From: an uncultured Oscillospiraceae bacterium
GTDB lineage: Bacteria; Bacillota; Clostridia; Oscillospirales; Oscillospiraceae
Assembly (NCBI GenBank): GCA_934567355.1
Contig: CAKTJC010000005.1
Span: 1-64,000, forward strand
Direction of reading: 5' to 3'
Length of the DNA: 64,000 nt
The notes under the pieces are model-generated. The model was not told the origin of the DNA and made no database searches. It saw only the letters and a program-made list of their open reading frames with translations. This document shows, in pieces, positions 44,214-53,517 of this stretch. The first letter of the stretch is position 1. Each line of letters opens with the position of its first letter. The translations under genes were made by a program, and so were the position numbers.

Positions 44214-44915
44214 ATGAAAGACGAGGCACTGGTTTTTAACCGGGAATGTCATGTGCTTTACTCGAAGCCCTGCAAAAAGGAAATTCAAGAGAAGATCGCA
44301 CTGCACTATCCCGACGGTCAGCGGGAGGAGGTCTGGACGAAGGTACAGCTGCAATACGCAGATTTTCTCAAAGACTGGCGGACCGACCTGGGCGGAAAGG
44401 AGAATTTTCACAACGGCGTCGGCGGTAATTACGACTGCATTGTCCTGATGGCCTATTATGTGGTCTGCAAGGATGTGACCAGCCTTGCGGAAATTGAGCA
44501 GATGGAGGGAAACCTCTTTCTTCCTGCCTTCCGGAAGCTGCGCTTCGTGAACGTCAATCATCCCCTTATCAAGCGGCTGCTGTATCTGGCCTTTTCCAAT
44601 GCCAAACGGCAGTGCGACAAATGGGGGGATTTCAAGATGAATCTGGCTCCCTTTGATAAAAACAAGCCCATCTATTATGAGTTTACAGAGTGTCCCACGG
44701 CGGAATTTGCAAAAAAGCACGGTCTGCTTGAGGTGATGCCCGCCCTGTGCAACCCGGATTTTGAAGGAATGGCGCTCATCCACGCCCGCCTGGTGCGCAA
44801 GACCACCTGCTCCAACGGCTGCAAATGCGACTATACCATCTGCGGCGACCGGGAGGATTATGGGAAGCAGCACCCGGAATACAGAGATGAAATGGGATAT
44901 CGGAGGAATCGGTAA
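44214..44915 (+). CDS. L-2-amino-thiazoline-4-carboxylate hydrolase family protein (copy 1)
   Basis: 233 residues; contains the family's Cys-rich end TTCSNGCKCDYTICGDREDY and a helical N-terminal part (FLKDWRTDLGGKENFHNG). Members related to ATC hydrolase open the thiazoline ring of a cysteine precursor in Pseudomonas, but most clostridial members have unknown substrates. A second, divergent member is the last gene of the same operon. Ribosome site AGGAGG. Confidence 0.8.
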   Translation: MKDEALVFNRECHVLYSKPCKKEIQEKIALHYPDGQREEVWTKVQLQYADFLKDWRTDLGGKENFHNGVGGNYDCIVLMAYYVVCKDVTSLAEIEQMEGNLFLPAFRKLRFVNVNHPLIKRLLYLAFSNAKRQCDKWGDFKMNLAPFDKNKPIYYEFTECPTAEFAKKHGLLEVMPALCNPDFEGMALIHARLVRKTTCSNGCKCDYTICGDREDYGKQHPEYRDEMGYRRNR

Positions 44916-44916
44916 T

Positions 44917-45408
44917 ATGATCGGAACAGTGATTTTAGAGGGATTGGGCATGGGCGCGCTGCTGATGGCATCCTGTGCGCTCGGCATCCGCAAAGGTGCC
45001 GTGAATATGGTGCATATGTACCACCGGGATGTGCAGGAGCGCTGCATTGGCAGCGGCCTGATCACCCGGGAGGGCATCAAACGCAACAGTATGAAGATGA
45101 AGGCAATTTGCCTGCCCTGCGACCTGATATATCTGCTTGGCTGCGTGTACGGTCTGAACGGTGCCAGAGGATTTTGGCAGGGCTTCTGGCAGATGCTGGT
45201 GATCCTGCTGATCCTGGGGCTGGTGGACGCCCTGCTGATCGATGAATGGTGGGTGGGACATACCAAGGCGTGGACCATTCCCGGCACCGAGGATCTGAAG
45301 CCCTATATCGACGCTCAGGACAAGCGCAAAAAGGGGCTGGCCAGAACCGTGGGCATGGCAATTCTCAGCGCCGTTCTGGCCGGGATCATGACCATCTTTT
45401 TCCATTAA
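44917..45408 (+). CDS. Small multi-pass membrane protein
   Basis: 163 residues from ATG 44917, one base after the preceding stop. Helices: VILEGLGMGALLMASCALGI, LPCDLIYLLGCVYGLNG, MLVILLILGLVDALLID, MAILSAVLAGIMTIFF. Acidic/Trp-rich loop (DEWWVGHTKAW). I do not recognise the family. Translation is coupled to the ATC-hydrolase-family gene. Confidence 0.68.
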   Translation: MIGTVILEGLGMGALLMASCALGIRKGAVNMVHMYHRDVQERCIGSGLITREGIKRNSMKMKAICLPCDLIYLLGCVYGLNGARGFWQGFWQMLVILLILGLVDALLIDEWWVGHTKAWTIPGTEDLKPYIDAQDKRKKGLARTVGMAILSAVLAGIMTIFFH

Positions 45409-45426
45409 AATGGGGGCATATCGCAA

Positions 45427-46215
45427 ATGACATTCCAGACTTTGGGGAATCCGGCCGCTCCGGCAGTACTGTTTTTCCACGCCATGGGCGTGACCGGCGC
45501 CAGCAGCGAGCCGGTGGCACGGTTTTTGCAGGAGCGGTATTTCTGCATCCTGCCAACCTCCATCGTCTACTGCCCCGGGCAGAAATACATCAGCAAGGCC
45601 GATGAGATCCGTCAGGTGGAGGCGTTCCTGCGGCAGCGGGGCGTCACCGGACTTTGTATGGTGGTGGCATCGTCCATCGGCGCGGATCTTGCAGCCGCCT
45701 TTCTATCGCAGACGAAGCTGCGTGTAGAGCATGCTTTTTTCGACGGCGGCCAATTTGCCCGGATCGGCAGAGGCACCCGGCGTGTAATGGCACCGCTGCT
45801 GTATCTGGCCATCAAGAGCCTGTACTGGACAAAGGGCGGCACTCTGGGTAAGATCATGTGGTGCGATGACGACGCGATCAAGCCCTACTTTATTGCAGCA
45901 GGTAAGGCGCTGACCTATGGCAGTCTGCGCCGCCAGCTGGCCGACAGCCTGGAGGACAAGCCCTTCCCTCCTCTCTCGGAGGAATTGCAGAAGCACAGCT
46001 TCTTTGAATTCGGCAGCATCGAGGAACATTTCAAGTATCGTGATGCGGTGCAACAGGCCTATCCCCGGGGCAATTTCCCGGTATTTGAAGGGAACAACCA
46101 TATGCAGTATCAGATCCGGGAGCCGGAGGGCTTTGCACGGATGCTGGAAAATATCATAGAGAAGGACGCCCTGCCGGAACTGCCTTTTCTGCGAAAGGAG
46201 ACGAAAGCGTTATGA
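45427..46215 (+). CDS. Alpha/beta hydrolase
   Basis: 262 residues. Oxyanion strand AVLFFHAMGVTGASSE, nucleophile elbow VVASSIGADLAAAF, and a late His in EGNNHMQYQIREPEGF. Ends four bases inside the methyltransferase gene (ATGA overlap). One of three alpha/beta hydrolases in this operon, all mutually divergent, implying different steps or substrates. Confidence 0.82.
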   Translation: MTFQTLGNPAAPAVLFFHAMGVTGASSEPVARFLQERYFCILPTSIVYCPGQKYISKADEIRQVEAFLRQRGVTGLCMVVASSIGADLAAAFLSQTKLRVEHAFFDGGQFARIGRGTRRVMAPLLYLAIKSLYWTKGGTLGKIMWCDDDAIKPYFIAAGKALTYGSLRRQLADSLEDKPFPPLSEELQKHSFFEFGSIEEHFKYRDAVQQAYPRGNFPVFEGNNHMQYQIREPEGFARMLENIIEKDALPELPFLRKETKAL

Positions 46216-47051
46216 AATATCATATTGAAAAGAACACCGTGCAGGAAACCCTGGTGATCCCGCTGTACGGGCGGAAAATGTGCTCTCAGCTGTACCCCAA
46301 TCTGTTTCAGGATGAGACGGCGGTCCGGCTGGTGGATTCCATTGACTACGATTTTTCCGTGTTGGAGGCCAAGTCCAAAAGCACCATGCAGCGCTTCGGC
46401 TTCCTGGAAGCAGCCATGCGGCAGAGCGACCTGGCCTGGGAGGTGCGGGATTACCTAAAGATCCATCCCAAGGCAGCCGTGGTCAACCTGGGCTGCGGCC
46501 TGGATAACACCGGCCGTGCCTGTGACAATGGGCAATGCCGGATCTACAATCTGGATTTTCCAGCGGTGATCGCAGTCCGCGATCAGCTGCTCCCCGCAGG
46601 AGAGCGGGAGCAGAACATCCCCTGTGATTTGAACGATACCGGCTGGTTTGAGAAAATCGACGCGTCTCAGGGGGCAGTATTCTTTGCAGCGGGCGTTTTC
46701 TATTATTTCCTCACGCCGCAGGTGAAGGCACTGGTGCAGGCCATGGCAAAGGCATTTCCCGGCGGAAAACTGGTGTTTGACGCGGCAGGCAGGCGCGCCG
46801 TGAAGCTGATGCTGAAAACCTGGATCAAGGATGCGGCGATCCGGGACGTGGGTACCTATTTCTCCGTAGAGGATGCCCAGCGGGAGCTTTCGCCCTGGGT
46901 CCCCGGCGGCCGTGTATCCGCCCGGGGGTATATGCTGGGGTATTCTTCCCTGGATGATCCGGCCGTATCGGGTTTCTTCCGCTTTTTATCGAAGCTGGGA
47001 GACGGGATGATGAAAATGCGGATCGTCCGCATGGACTTTCCGCAGCGGTAA
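46212..47051 (+). CDS. LCM-type SAM-dependent methyltransferase
   Basis: 279 residues of the leucine carboxyl methyltransferase-like family, as found in polyketide and O-methyl ester pathways. SAM site AVVNLGCGLDNTGRACD, acidic NLDFPAVIAVRDQLLP, and GAVFFAAGVFYYFL. Such enzymes methylate carboxylates or hydroxyls of small molecules; its partners here (three hydrolases) suggest a methyl ester cycle, which is speculative. Overlaps the preceding hydrolase gene. Confidence 0.85.
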   Translation: MKYHIEKNTVQETLVIPLYGRKMCSQLYPNLFQDETAVRLVDSIDYDFSVLEAKSKSTMQRFGFLEAAMRQSDLAWEVRDYLKIHPKAAVVNLGCGLDNTGRACDNGQCRIYNLDFPAVIAVRDQLLPAGEREQNIPCDLNDTGWFEKIDASQGAVFFAAGVFYYFLTPQVKALVQAMAKAFPGGKLVFDAAGRRAVKLMLKTWIKDAAIRDVGTYFSVEDAQRELSPWVPGGRVSARGYMLGYSSLDDPAVSGFFRFLSKLGDGMMKMRIVRMDFPQR

Positions 47052-47072
47052 TGCCAAAGGAGGAAGGGAGAA

Positions 47073-47855
47073 ATGAAGGTTTATCCATTCGGCAGCGAAA
47101 GCAACCCGACCATTTTGCTGCTGCCGGGCACCTTCTGCCACTGGCGGGCAAATTTCGGCCCGGTGATCACGCTGCTGGAGCGGGATTTTCATGTGCTTTG
47201 CGTCAGCTACGATGGCTTTGATGAAATGGAGCACACAGAATTCCCCACCATGCTGGAGGAAACCGGGAAGATCGAGGCATATATCCGCACCCACTGCGGC
47301 GGTCATATCCGGGCGGCCTACGGCTGCTCCCTGGGCGGCTCCTTCGTGGGGCTGCTGGCCGCGCGGCAAAACATCCATATGGACTTCGGCATTCTGGGCA
47401 GCTCGGATCTGGATCAATCCGCAGCTCTCCCGGCGCATCTGTTGGCAGACATCATGCTGCCTCTGTTTTACCCGCTGGTGCGGGACGGAAAATTCCGCAG
47501 CCGTCTGCTGCAGCGCCGGATGGAAGCGCAGGAAAAGGAAATGCCGGAATATTTCGGTGCTTTCATGAAGATGTTCGGTGGAGCGAGGCCCTATATCACC
47601 CGCAGGAGCTGCCGCAATCAATTTTATTCCGATCTGATCACGCCGCTGCCGGACCATATTCAGGTGCCGGGGACAGAAATACATGTCTTTTACGCACTGA
47701 AAATGGGCGAGAAATATGAAGCCAGGTATCGGAAGCATTTTGCTGATCCCGTCATTCATCGCCAGGATATGCAGCACGAGGAGCTACTGGCCTGCCATCC
47801 GGAGCAGTGGGCAGCGCTGGTAGCATCCATTATCGGGCAAAAAGCGCAGGTATAA
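47073..47855 (+). CDS. Alpha/beta hydrolase
   Basis: 260 residues. Start strand ILLLPGTFCHWRANF, nucleophile elbow YGCSLGGSFVGLLA, and a C-terminal DMQHEELLACHPEQW region with the likely catalytic His. ATG has AGGAGG 9 bases upstream. Third alpha/beta hydrolase of the operon. Confidence 0.82.
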   Translation: MKVYPFGSESNPTILLLPGTFCHWRANFGPVITLLERDFHVLCVSYDGFDEMEHTEFPTMLEETGKIEAYIRTHCGGHIRAAYGCSLGGSFVGLLAARQNIHMDFGILGSSDLDQSAALPAHLLADIMLPLFYPLVRDGKFRSRLLQRRMEAQEKEMPEYFGAFMKMFGGARPYITRRSCRNQFYSDLITPLPDHIQVPGTEIHVFYALKMGEKYEARYRKHFADPVIHRQDMQHEELLACHPEQWAALVASIIGQKAQV

Positions 47856-47885
47856 ACCGGCACGTAAAAATTGGAGGAACGGAAA

Positions 47886-48515
47886 ATGAAATATGCTGGA
47901 ATGCCCATGGGAATGTGGGCGCTGTTTGCAGGCTCTTTCCAAAAGCAGCTTACAAATGTCCTTGGATATGACAGTGCCGCAGCGAAAAAAGTGCGGTGCA
48001 CGGCGAAGCCCAAATATCGGGAAATTATCAGGGGTTTGCCTGAATTTGAAAAGGGCGACCGTTTTCAAATGAACATCGTCAATGCAGCCATGCTGGGAGC
48101 CTTTATCCTCTGCATGCCTCAGCGGCCTGCAGTAGAACCCCTGACAGATTACTATGCCAAGTCCATGATGACTCCTGCCATGAAATGGTTCTGCCGCAAA
48201 AGCGGGAAGAAGAAATTCACCCCCGAGGACATCCAGGGCATGAAAGCCACTGCTGCCCTGAGGGCTGCCGACCGGAATCCCTATTCCTGGAATATGGACT
48301 ATTTTGAGTACCCGGATGGCAGCGGCTACGAAGGACGCTTCTACAAGTGCGGTATCTGCACGCTGATGAAGGAACTGGGGCTGTATGATCTGGTTCCTGC
48401 CATGTGTCACCTGGACTACACGATGACCGACGCCGGCGGCACCGCCAGCTTTGTCCGCAAGTACACGCTTGCCTCCGGCGGCCCCTACTGCGACTGCGGC
48501 TATAAGAAGAAGTGA
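47886..48515 (+). CDS. L-2-amino-thiazoline-4-carboxylate hydrolase family protein (copy 2)
   Basis: 209 residues from ATG 47886 with GGAGG upstream. The Cys motifs are YKCGICTLMKELGL and the terminal GGPYCDCGYKKK, rearranged relative to copy 1. A helical N-terminal region includes MPMGMWALFAGSFQKQL. Last gene of the operon; the two paralogues bracket the enzyme set, suggesting a heteromer or sequential steps. Confidence 0.75.
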   Translation: MKYAGMPMGMWALFAGSFQKQLTNVLGYDSAAAKKVRCTAKPKYREIIRGLPEFEKGDRFQMNIVNAAMLGAFILCMPQRPAVEPLTDYYAKSMMTPAMKWFCRKSGKKKFTPEDIQGMKATAALRAADRNPYSWNMDYFEYPDGSGYEGRFYKCGICTLMKELGLYDLVPAMCHLDYTMTDAGGTASFVRKYTLASGGPYCDCGYKKK

Positions 48516-48631
48516 CCCGGCTGCCCCGCTGTGCCATGTGCGGTTTAACAAGCTGTCCCCTCCCCCCAACGTTTCCCCTGCATCAGCGTTTTCTGCCCGG
48601 CCTTCGAGCCGGGTGTTCACATGAAAAAATT

Positions 48632-48659
48632 GGGAGTGCTGCTTCTGTGCAGCACTCCC
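48632..48659. terminator. Bidirectional terminator
   Basis: GGGAGTGCTGC/GCAGCACTCCC with AATTTTTTC on the minus strand side for metG; also ends the nine-gene operon. Confidence 0.85.
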
Positions 48660-48675
48660 GAAAATAATAATTGCG

Positions 48676-50616
48676 TTACACCAGTCTTGCGCCGGCGGGG
48701 ATTTTATCGTCCAGCATGACCAGGTTCAGCTTGTCGCCGCGCTCGGCGGACAGGAGCATTCCGCAGCTGAGCTGGCCCATCATCTTACGGGGAGCCAGGT
48801 TGGTGACGGCCACCAGAGTCTTGCCCACCAGCTCCTCGGGCTGATAGTATTTTGCAATGCCGGAGAGAATCTGACGGGGGGTATCGGTACCATCATTCAG
48901 GGTGAATTTCAGCAGCTTTTCGCTTTTCTTCACCTTTTCGCAGGCCAGTACCTTCACCACGGTCATTTCCACCTTCTCGAAATCATCGAAGGGGATTTCG
49001 GCCTTGGGTTCGGGCAGGGGGTCTTCCTGGACGGCGGGCTTTTTCAGCTCTTCCAGGGCCGCCAGCTCCTTGTCCATGTCAATCCGGGGGAACAGAGGGG
49101 CACCGGCGACGGTGGCGACCTCGTGGCTCAAGACACCGAACTGGTTCAGGCTGTCCCAATCCATGGCCGCGCCGCCCAGCCGCTTTGCAATCTCGGCGGC
49201 GGTATCGGGCATGAAGGGGGTCAGCAGGCCGCCGCAGATGCGGACGGTTTCCAGCAGGTTATACAGCACCCGCGCCAGCCGGGGCTTCTGCTCCTCACTC
49301 TTTGCCAGCACCCAGGGGGCATTCTCGTCGATATATTTATTGGCTCTGGAAATGACCTTGAAGATTTCGGCCAGGGCATTCTGGAAAGCGTATTTCTCCA
49401 TCTGCTCCTCATACCGGTCACGCAGGCCGCTGACCATGGCAATCAGCTCAGCATCCTTTTCCTCGTCCGCAGTCTGTTCGGCGGGCAGGTGCTCGCCAAA
49501 GTACTTCTGGGCCATGGCCACGGTGCGGGAGACCAGGTTGCCCAGGTCATTTGCCAAATCCACGTTGATGGTGTTGATGAGGGACTCGTTGGAGAAGTTG
49601 CCGTCGGAGCCGAAGGGGAAGGTGCGCAGCAGGAAGAAGCGCAGGGCATCCACGCCGAAGCGCTGGGCCAGCACATAGGGGTCAACCACGTTGCCCTTGG
49701 ACTTGCTCATCTTGCCGCCGTCCAGCAGCAGCCAGCCGTGGCCATAGACCTTCTTCGGCAGGGGCAGGTTCAGGCTCATGAGCATGGCCGGCCAGATGAT
49801 GGAATGGAACCGGACAATCTCCTTGCCCACGAAGTGGACATCGGCGGGCCAGTACTTTTCCAGGTCGTGGTACTTGTCGTTTTCAAAGCCCAGGGCGGTC
49901 ATATAATTGAACAGGGCATCAATCCACACATACACCACATGGCCGGGGTCAAAGTCTACGGGCACGCCCCAAGTGAAGCTGGTACGGGAGACGCACAGGT
50001 CTTCCAGGCCGGGGTCGATGAAGTTATTGACCATCTCGTTGACGCGGCTGCGTGGTTCCAGGAAGTCGGTATTCACCAGCAGGTCGCGCACCCGGTCTGC
50101 GTATTTGCTCAGGCGGAAGAAGTAGGCCTCCTCCTCGGCATCCTGCACCTCCCGGCCACAGTCGGGGCACTTGCCGTCCACCAGCTGGCTTTCCGTCCAG
50201 AAGGATTCGCAGGGCTTACAGTACTTGCCCTTATAGGTGCCCTTATAAATGTCGCCGCTCGCGTGCATCTTCTTGAAGATTTTCTGGATGGCGGCCACAT
50301 GGTAGTCGTCGGTGGTGCGGATGAAGCGGTCGTAAGAGATGTTCATCAGCTTCCACAGGTCTTTGACGCCGCCCTCGCCCTCCACGATGTTATCCACAAA
50401 CTGTTGGGGGGTGACACCGGCCTCCTTGGCCTTGTCCTCAATCTTCTGGCCGTGCTCATCGGTGCCGGTGAGGAACATGACATCATAGCCTGTAAGCCGC
50501 TTATAGCGAGCCATGGTGTCGGTTGCCACGGTGCAGTAGGTGTGGCCGATGTGAAGCTTGGCCGACGGATAATAGATGGGGGTCGTGATATAGAACTTCC
50601 CCTTACACTTGTCGCA
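48676..50616 (-). CDS. metG: Methionyl-tRNA synthetase
   Basis: 646 residues from ATG 50616 (GGAGG ten bases before). Class I motifs KLHIGHTY and GGKMSKSKGNVV; zinc site CKPCESFW and CPDCGREV; C-terminal dimerising tRNA-binding (Trbp111-type) domain starting FDDFEKVEMTVVKVL. Preceded by a Met T-box. Housekeeping gene. Confidence 0.97.
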   Translation of the reverse strand, partial: CDKCKGKFYITTPIYYPSAKLHIGHTYCTVATDTMARYKRLTGYDVMFLTGTDEHGQKIEDKAKEAGVTPQQFVDNIVEGEGGVKDLWKLMNISYDRFIRTTDDYHVAAIQKIFKKMHASGDIYKGTYKGKYCKPCESFWTESQLVDGKCPDCGREVQDAEEEAYFFRLSKYADRVRDLLVNTDFLEPRSRVNEMVNNFIDPGLEDLCVSRTSFTWGVPVDFDPGHVVYVWIDALFNYMTALGFENDKYHDLEKYWPADVHFVGKEIVRFHSIIWPAMLMSLNLPLPKKVYGHGWLLLDGGKMSKSKGNVVDPYVLAQRFGVDALRFFLLRTFPFGSDGNFSNESLINTINVDLANDLGNLVSRTVAMAQKYFGEHLPAEQTADEEKDAELIAMVSGLRDRYEEQMEKYAFQNALAEIFKVISRANKYIDENAPWVLAKSEEQKPRLARVLYNLLETVRICGGLLTPFMPDTAAEIAKRLGGAAMDWDSLNQFGVLSHEVATVAGAPLFPRIDMDKELAALEELKKPAVQEDPLPEPKAEIPFDDFEKVEMTVVKVLACEKVKKSEKLLKFTLNDGTDTPRQILSGIAKYYQPEELVGKTLVAVTNLAPRKMMGQLSCGMLLSAERGDKLNLVMLDDKIPAGARLV

Positions 50617-50639
50617 CATAATAAAAAGTCCTCCTTCAA

Positions 50640-50877
50640 AATAAAAACCGCCCTTGGAAAGCTCCAAGGGCGAAAAACTTCCGCGGTACCACCTTGATTT
50701 GCAGGAAAAGCCTGCCTCATTGGCGCAATGACGGGCGCACCCGGGCAGAGCCTACCTATCGACTCGCCAGCTCCAAGACCATGTTCCCCCGCGCCGCACC
50801 GTGCCTGCTCTCACCTGCCCAGGCTCTCTGACCGGCCGGAAGCGGGATACTCTTCTCTTCACAGCTTTTTCATATTA
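50640..50877 (-). promoter_or_regulatory. Methionine T-box leader
   Basis: Minus-strand leader with T-box core AAGGTGGTACCGCGG, stem I with a GAAGAGAAGAGTAT start and a specifier loop containing ATG (GGAACATGGTC), and a final terminator stem CGCCCTTGGA/TCCAAGGGCG followed by TTTTTATTTT. Uncharged tRNA-Met binding would allow metG read-through. Confidence 0.92.
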
Positions 50878-50883
50878 TGCTCT

Positions 50884-50913
50884 ATTATAGCCATATTACA
50901 CAGGTTTTGTCAA
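50884..50913 (-). promoter_or_regulatory. Promoter of metG T-box transcript
   Basis: Minus-strand TTGACA, 18 bases, TATAAT, just before the T-box leader. Confidence 0.78.
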
Positions 50914-51070
50914 CCCAAATGTTTGGCGGCAGCGCCGCCGGACAATGACGCGACGGAGACTATACGGATACGTTGGCGCCCTAACCCGCCCGGTGACGAT
51001 ATTGCACGCCAAACCGTGGGATTATAAGTTAGCGCCCAGTTTTATGCACACGTCATCTGTAGGAGTGGCA

Positions 51071-51856
51071 TCAGCCGCCGTTCCAATCCAGAATTTCGGT
51101 GATTTCCGTGGGACCCTCCTGGTACAGTGCGGTAACGGTGCCGTTCTCGCCCTCTACCCGGACGTTCAGGGTGCCGCCCTGATTTTGCAGGGTCAGTGCT
51201 CCGCCGGGGAGCTTGCCCTGCTTCCACAGCACTGCCGCTACGCTGCCGCAGCCCGTGCCGCAGGCCAGGGTGAAATCCTCCACCCCTCGCTCAAAGGTAA
51301 GTACCCTTACCTCGGTGTCGGAGATGAACGAATAGTAATTGACGTTTGCCCCCTTGGGGAAGGCAGGGTGATGGCGCAGCTGCTCCATCTCCGGGCGGAG
51401 CCTATCGGCATCCGCCCACACGTCCCCGCGGTATTCCCGGACGGCGTGGGGCAAACCGGGGTTGCCCAATTCCACATAGGCCACGTCCTCCACCCGGTTC
51501 AGCTCCAGGATGCTGGGGGTATTCAGCCGGACGCGGTACTGGTTTCCGGTCAGGTGCCAGCCGGGCACAAGACCGGCATCGGTCTGGACGGTCATGCTTT
51601 CCCCGGCAATGCCCAGTTCGTTTGCGAACCGGCAGATGCACCGGGCACCGTTGCCGCACATCTCGCCCCGGGAGCCGTCGGAATTATAAAAGTGCAGCCG
51701 GAAGTCGGCCACGTCGCTGTTGTCCACGGCCATAAAGCCGTCCGCGCCTCGCAGGGCGCAGAGCTGCTTTGCCCAGCTGGCGTAGTCCGCCGTCAGCCCC
51801 CGTCCGTCAATGACCATGAAGTCGTTTCCGGCTCCGTTCATATAATAAACCTTCAT
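51071..51856 (-). CDS. dapF: Diaminopimelate epimerase
   Basis: 261 residues; interconverts LL- and meso-diaminopimelate for lysine and peptidoglycan. Two active-site Cys are present: MCGNGARCICRF and ACGTGCGSVAAVL. Last of three dap genes on the minus strand, five bases after dapB. Confidence 0.95.
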   Translation of the reverse strand: MKVYYMNGAGNDFMVIDGRGLTADYASWAKQLCALRGADGFMAVDNSDVADFRLHFYNSDGSRGEMCGNGARCICRFANELGIAGESMTVQTDAGLVPGWHLTGNQYRVRLNTPSILELNRVEDVAYVELGNPGLPHAVREYRGDVWADADRLRPEMEQLRHHPAFPKGANVNYYSFISDTEVRVLTFERGVEDFTLACGTGCGSVAAVLWKQGKLPGGALTLQNQGGTLNVRVEGENGTVTALYQEGPTEITEILDWNGG

Positions 51857-51861
51857 AGAAA

Positions 51862-52584
51862 TTAACCTTTCAGCAAATCGGTCATGTTGTACAGCCCGGC
51901 AGGCTTCCCCGCCATAAAGCGCGCAGCCTGGACGCCGCCCTCAGCCAGCATGGCGCGGTTATATACCTCGTGCCGCAGGGTGATGGACTGGCTGGCCGTA
52001 CACACGTGCACCTCGTGCACGCCCACGATGCTGCCCATGCGCAGAGAAGAGATGCCCACCTCGTCCCGCGTCCGCTTGCATTCGCCGCTGCGGCCGTCGT
52101 GCTCGATGGCGTTGGGGCGCTCCGCCTTCACAGCCTCGAACAGCATCCGTGCGGTGCCGCTGGGGGCATCCACCTTGCGGTTGTGGTGGATTTCCACGAT
52201 CTCCACGTCCGCGTCCGGGAACAGCGCCACGGTCTGCCGGGTGAGCTGGCACAGCAGCGCAATGCCGATGCTCATATTGCCGGAATAGAACACGGGAATT
52301 TCCTTTGCCGCGTCCAGAATCAGCTGTTTTTCCTCGGCGGTGTGGCCGGTGGTGCCGATGACCGCCGCCGCGCCGATTTCCTTTGCATAGCCCAGCACAT
52401 CCGCAATGGAGCTGTGGTGGGAGAAGTCAATGACCACATCGGCATCCATCTTCCCCAGCTCCCGGAAGGTTCTGGGCACGCCGTTCGCCCCGTCCAGGCT
52501 GACGCGGCCAACCACCTCGTCGCCCAGAATGCCGGAAATCAGCTGTCCCATGGCGCCGTTGGCGCCGCAAAGCACCGCCTTCAT
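51862..52584 (-). CDS. dapB: 4-hydroxy-tetrahydrodipicolinate reductase
   Basis: 240 residues. N-terminal nucleotide-binding CGANGAMGQLISG, VIDFSHHSS, catalytic EIHHNRKVDAPSGTA, and substrate region RMGSIVGVHEV. Reduces the DapA product with NAD(P)H. Its start overlaps the dapA stop. Confidence 0.96.
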   Translation of the reverse strand: MKAVLCGANGAMGQLISGILGDEVVGRVSLDGANGVPRTFRELGKMDADVVIDFSHHSSIADVLGYAKEIGAAAVIGTTGHTAEEKQLILDAAKEIPVFYSGNMSIGIALLCQLTRQTVALFPDADVEIVEIHHNRKVDAPSGTARMLFEAVKAERPNAIEHDGRSGECKRTRDEVGISSLRMGSIVGVHEVHVCTASQSITLRHEVYNRAMLAEGGVQAARFMAGKPAGLYNMTDLLKG

Positions 52585-53477
52585 ACGTTCACTCCCAGCT
52601 GGCGCATGTGCTCCAGCATCCGCTGGCGGTTGTCCTCCTGCATGGGAACCAGGGGCAGACGGATGTGCTCCTCGCCGAAGCCCATGGCGCTGATAGCTGC
52701 CTTGACAGGGATGGGGTTGGCCTCACAGAACAGATCCTTGATCAGGGGCAGGAAACGGCACTGCATCTGCGCCGCCTCGTCCACGCGCCCTGCAAAGAAT
52801 GCATCGGTCATGGCCGCCGCCTGCTTCGGCAGGACATTGCTCAGCACGCTGATGGTACCCTTGCCGCCCATGGCAAGGTTCGCCACCGTCAGGGCATCCT
52901 CGCCGGAATAGATGTCCAGCTTATCGCCGCAGCGGGCGAACAGCTCCACCACCTGGCTCATATTGCCGCTGGCTTCCTTGACACCGGCGATGTTGGGATG
53001 CTCCGCCAGCTTCTCAATGGTAGCCGGCAGCATATTGCAGCCGGTGCGGGAGGGGACGTTATAGAGGATGATGGGTCTGTCCACGCAGTCGGCAATGGTG
53101 CGGTAGTGCGCCAGCAGGCCGCTGTCCAGGGACTTATTATAATTGTAGTACGGCGTGACGATCAGCAGCGCATCCGCGCCGATGCTGCACGCGGTCTTGC
53201 TGAACTCCACGGCATGCAGGGTATTGTTGGTGCCGGTGCCCGCAATGACGGGAACCCGCCCATTCACCCGCTCCACCGTAAAGCGAATAACCTCGTTGCG
53301 CTCCTGCGGCGTCAGGGTGGCGCTTTCGCCGGTGGTGCCCACGGCAACCAGGGCATTGATCCCGTTTTCCAGCTGGAAATCGATCAGGCGACCCAGCGCT
53401 TCATAGTCAACGCCTGTTTCCGTCATGGGGGTAGCCATTGCAGTGGCCATGCCCTTGAAAATGGTGCTCTTTCTCAT
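52581..53477 (-). CDS. dapA: 4-hydroxy-tetrahydrodipicolinate synthase
   Basis: 298 residues, TIM barrel. GTTGESATL motif, Tyr of NVPSRTGCNM, Schiff-base Lys in GVKEASGN. First enzyme of the lysine/DAP branch; leads dapA-dapB-dapF. Only 40 bases follow the upstream DUF2461 gene, and no lysine riboswitch fits there. Confidence 0.96.
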   Translation of the reverse strand: MRKSTIFKGMATAMATPMTETGVDYEALGRLIDFQLENGINALVAVGTTGESATLTPQERNEVIRFTVERVNGRVPVIAGTGTNNTLHAVEFSKTACSIGADALLIVTPYYNYNKSLDSGLLAHYRTIADCVDRPIILYNVPSRTGCNMLPATIEKLAEHPNIAGVKEASGNMSQVVELFARCGDKLDIYSGEDALTVANLAMGGKGTISVLSNVLPKQAAAMTDAFFAGRVDEAAQMQCRFLPLIKDLFCEANPIPVKAAISAMGFGEEHIRLPLVPMQEDNRQRMLEHMRQLGVNV

Positions 53478-53517
53478 CGTTCTGTTTCTCCTTCTCTATA
53501 AAAAAGTCTGCTCCGGT

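Noticed and set aside
52581-53517. Lysine riboswitch upstream of dapA
   Set aside because: Only 40 bases separate dapA from the DUF2461 gene, too short for a lysine riboswitch.
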